NCBI GenBank assembly: GCA_910579535.1
Contig: CAJTUR010000041.1
Span: 1-9,253 of the forward strand
Origin: an uncultured Bacilli bacterium
Lineage (GTDB): Bacteria; Bacillota_I; Bacilli_A; RF39; UBA660
DNA: 9,253 nucleotides
Direction of reading: 5' to 3'
In this document: positions 7,262 to 9,253 of the stretch, one piece after another
Numbering within the stretch: position 1 is the first letter of the stretch
Layout of the letters: every line of letters begins with the position of its first letter
Translations under genes and position numbers: made by a program
The notes under the pieces: model-generated
The model's database searches: none
What the model was told of the DNA's origin: nothing
The model's input: only the letters and a program-made list of their open reading frames with translations

Positions 7262-7285
7262 AAAAAGTAAGATTTTCATCTTACT
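7262..7285 (-). terminator. Rho-independent terminator of the surface protein gene
   Basis: The minus strand has a perfect 8-bp stem, AGTAAGAT (7285-7278) with ATCTTACT (7273-7266), closing a GAAA tetraloop and followed by TTTT. The stem starts within the TAG stop codon (7286-7284). It is the clearest intrinsic terminator in the window. Confidence 0.85.
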
Positions 7286-9253
7286 AATTATAATAACATG
7301 TTGATCCAGATAATGATCCCCCATCAGGACAAGTATATCGTGAGCATTTTGTTCCTGATAATGTATACCCAGATGAACAGGTATACTTATGACACGTCGT
7401 ACTATCTTTTGAACTATAGCCACTTGGACAAGTTGATTTACCACATTCAGAACACCCTGCTCCCTTATCGCTATAACCACTTGGACAGGACTTTTTATTC
7501 TCATGTGCAGAGCAACATTGAGCACAAGGTGAAGATTGACCGGTCCCATTTGTAATATTACAGGACCCTCCATTCTCACACTCATAAGGACAACACGTAC
7601 TATGCGCAGTACAAACCCTTTCATAGTTATAACTTTTACAAGATTTAGTTTTATTCACTTTTTCTTCTGTTGCATCAATTTCTTCATAGGTTGCTCGGTA
7701 ATAATAAGTTACTGGAAAACTAAGAGTAGAAGACATTAAACCGTTATTACCAATCGCATAACAAACAACAGGTGATGAATAAGCTCTACTTCCTTGAGAT
7801 GGAATACAAATAATAGCTCCTCCAGAAATACCATATGTAGCACTGACATTATTTTTAAAAATATAATTTAAATTTGTTTTGGTGTTCAAACTTAATCTTG
7901 GACTTTTTAATTCTACTGTAGGTGTGACTATATCTCTTTTAACCGTAGTTTCTTTTGTACAAGTATTACCAGCATTATCTGTAACACTTATCGATACATT
8001 TAAACTTGATGTATCATAATCTAAAGTATAAGACTCATCTGTCTGTTCTTTTCCATTTACTTTTATTGTCTTTGTTTTAACTCCACTCTCATATTTATCT
8101 TCATAAGCGGAACCATCTTTAAATTCAAAAGCTACATCACTTGTATACCAACTATTTGATCCCATTGTTCCCGACACATCAATCTTACAATTTGGTTCAT
8201 TTTTATCGACATAGACATCTACACTTTTATTGCATAACGTCGTATTCCCAGCTTTGTCTTCTATTGTATAACTTCCAAATTCAGCTTCAGCTACTGTGTT
8301 ACTATACGTCTCACTCCAATGATAAGACTTTGCACAGCCACTTAAATTATCGTTACACCCTAAGCTGATTGTTCGATTACTATTTGTCCATGTTGTCGAT
8401 TCTCCACTATAATCACACGTCGGAGCGGTTGAATCTTTGTTTACTGTAACTTCTTTATGACACACATTTCCAGCTTTATCGGTTACATTAATGGCTACTT
8501 TAAAATTCGATCTATCTTCTTTTAGTATATAACTTGATCCATTATACAACTCGCCATCTACAAACACTTGTTTTGTATCTATCCCACTACCTTTTTTTGG
8601 ATCACTCTCTTGTCCATCCGCATCTTCTGAAAACTTAAACTCTATCTCTTTTGTCGTATACCATCCATCTTTTCCTGTTGGCAGTGGTAAGTTTATTTCA
8701 CATTTTGGTGGGGTGACATCCGCCTTATCAATTTCAAATAGTGGTTCTTTCATATCTTCTGATACATTTCCGGCTTGATCTTTTACACATACATAGTATT
8801 TTCCATTTTCTAATCGTGTCGTATAAGCATTACTTTCTTTTTCTTCATAATTGGCTTTTTCACATTTGTTACTTCCTGGTAAATTTCTCCAATCTTCTTC
8901 TTTAATTACAGCATACGCTTTTACTCCTGATCCTTCATCTCCAGCTGTTATTCTTACCTCTTTCCCATAATTTGTCCATTCATTTGGATTATCTATTACA
9001 ACTTTTTTATCTACCCAAGGTCTTTTTTTATCTATTTTAACAACGGTTGTTGCTGTATAGGTTTGTTCATTATTACTTTCTTCATTTTTTAAATAAATAA
9101 TAGCTGTAACTACAGTATCTACTATTGAATACTGTACGTCATATGTAAATTTATCCTCTCCTCTTTTTTCTTTTTTTTCAGCATTGGTACTCCATTCAAC
9201 TCTATCTATAGAATCCAATGGTATCATTTCTTCATCATTTATTCTCAATATTA
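7284..9253 (-). CDS. Ig-like repeat surface protein with Cys-rich C-terminus (5' end outside window)
   Basis: Only the C-terminal part is present. The frame is open to the right edge, and the first possible start (TTG at 9248) has no Shine-Dalgarno and falls inside a domain, so the gene is truncated by the window. Residues are numbered from that TTG (654 aa visible). Four Ig-like repeats occupy about 75-440; each ends in VxDxAGN (D157, D257, D331, D424) followed by xxxID/VNKD-type linkers, as in bacterial extracellular Ig-fold repeats. Region 441-530 is a different domain with two cysteines (C481, C496). The tail 537-651 holds 18 cysteines, including four tandem Cys-loop units. No LPxTG motif, no C-terminal membrane helix and no choline-binding or SLH repeats follow, so anchoring must come from the missing N-terminus or from partners. 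An adhesin or envelope-structure role is inferred. It ends in a strong terminator. Confidence 0.85.
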   Translation of the reverse strand, partial: ILRINDEEMIPLDSIDRVEWSTNAEKKEKRGEDKFTYDVQYSIVDTVVTAIIYLKNEESNNEQTYTATTVVKIDKKRPWVDKKVVIDNPNEWTNYGKEVRITAGDEGSGVKAYAVIKEEDWRNLPGSNKCEKANYEEKESNAYTTRLENGKYYVCVKDQAGNVSEDMKEPLFEIDKADVTPPKCEINLPLPTGKDGWYTTKEIEFKFSEDADGQESDPKKGSGIDTKQVFVDGELYNGSSYILKEDRSNFKVAINVTDKAGNVCHKEVTVNKDSTAPTCDYSGESTTWTNSNRTISLGCNDNLSGCAKSYHWSETYSNTVAEAEFGSYTIEDKAGNTTLCNKSVDVYVDKNEPNCKIDVSGTMGSNSWYTSDVAFEFKDGSAYEDKYESGVKTKTIKVNGKEQTDESYTLDYDTSSLNVSISVTDNAGNTCTKETTVKRDIVTPTVELKSPRLSLNTKTNLNYIFKNNVSATYGISGGAIICIPSQGSRAYSSPVVCYAIGNNGLMSSTLSFPVTYYYRATYEEIDATEEKVNKTKSCKSYNYERVCTAHSTCCPYECENGGSCNITNGTGQSSPCAQCCSAHENKKSCPSGYSDKGAGCSECGKSTCPSGYSSKDSTTCHKYTCSSGYTLSGTKCSRYTCPDGGSLSGSTCYYN
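7296..7487 (-). repeat. Four tandem Cys-loop units at the C-terminus
   Basis: Units start at C588, C607, C624 and C640, spaced 19, 17 and 16 residues apart. Each has the form C-P/S-S/D-G-Y/G-S/T-x(4-6)-C, with 11-12 residues between its two cysteines: CPSGYSDKGAGC, CPSGYSSKDSTTC, CSSGYTLSGTKC, CPDGGSLSGSTC. In DNA the first two share the 11-mer CCACTTGGACA on the plus strand at 7420-7430 and 7477-7487, 57 nt apart. Confidence 0.75.
7932..9026 (-). repeat. Four tandem Ig-like repeats in an A-B-A-B order
   Basis: Protein-level repeats lie at about 9026-8724, 8717-8436, 8432-8205 and 8201-7932. Repeats 1 and 3 share WTN at the second strand and a short D-x-x-SG-x-K/A-x-x-Y turn. Repeats 2 and 4 share WYT, an SG-I/V-x-TK turn, Y-x-L-x-x-D, and V-x-I-x-VTD-x-AGN-x-C-x-KE-x-TV. 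Repeats 2, 3 and 4 each have a cysteine in a P-x-C start (C183, C278, C354) and one just after AGN (C263, C339, C430). They are divergent in DNA sequence. Confidence 0.7.

Noticed and set aside
7232..7624. A 130-codon open frame on the minus strand overlapping the Cys-rich tail in another frame
   Set aside because: It lies wholly in the shadow of the surface protein, whose frame shows clear domain repeats. Its translation is a valine/isoleucine-rich string produced by frame-shifted Cys and Gly codons, with no recognisable domain, and it runs through the terminator at 7262-7285.
7298..8368. Plus-strand frames antisense to the surface gene (7298-7555, 7536-7739, 8141-8368)
   Set aside because: Their translations are His/Tyr/Ser-rich strings mirroring the repeats, with no domain and no ribosome sites.
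9246..9248. TTG as the true start of the surface protein
   Set aside because: The frame continues open to the window edge, there is no Shine-Dalgarno, and the residues lie inside a domain. The gene is more likely cut by the window.

Overview
The window is AT-rich (about 30% GC by eye) and densely coding. It uses the standard code: tryptophans are TGG and no long frame depends on TGA read-through. Shine-Dalgarno sites are strong and purine-rich, and terminators are short A/T stems with T-runs. Together with the family content this points to a low-GC member of the Bacillota, probably a host- or gut-associated Bacilli/Clostridia-type organism. I cannot name the species.

Layout. (1) A minus-strand radical SAM protein of the SPL-like COG1533 group lies at 62-952. 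(2) A very compact divergent promoter region follows at about 957-1038. (3) A plus-strand three-gene ABC importer operon runs from 1039 to 3554: substrate-binding protein, ATPase, permease. It belongs to the nitrate/sulfonate/thiamine-precursor (NMT1/SsuABC/TauABC) superfamily, and both gene junctions overlap by exactly 8 nt. (4) A bidirectional terminator contains the stop codons of the permease and of a converging minus-strand 112-aa gene of unknown function (3566-3904). (5) A 1055-aa minus-strand SWIM-SNF2 helicase (4038-7205) has its own promoter directly downstream of the next gene's terminator. (6) The C-terminal part of a large minus-strand surface protein runs off the right edge (7284 to beyond 9253). 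It has four Ig-like repeats of two alternating types and ends in a cysteine-rich tail with four tandem Cys-loop units.

Functional picture. The ABC genes form one importer: the binding protein captures a small solute outside, the permease forms the channel and the ATPase drives it. The substrate cannot be read from sequence, and the roughly 19-nt leader leaves no room for a TPP riboswitch. The helicase and the radical SAM protein look like independent single-gene units. No phage, CRISPR, insertion sequence, tRNA or rRNA was seen. I found no clearly new multi-gene system; the least ordinary element is the disulfide-prone Ig/Cys-loop surface protein. No gap between genes exceeds 300 bases.
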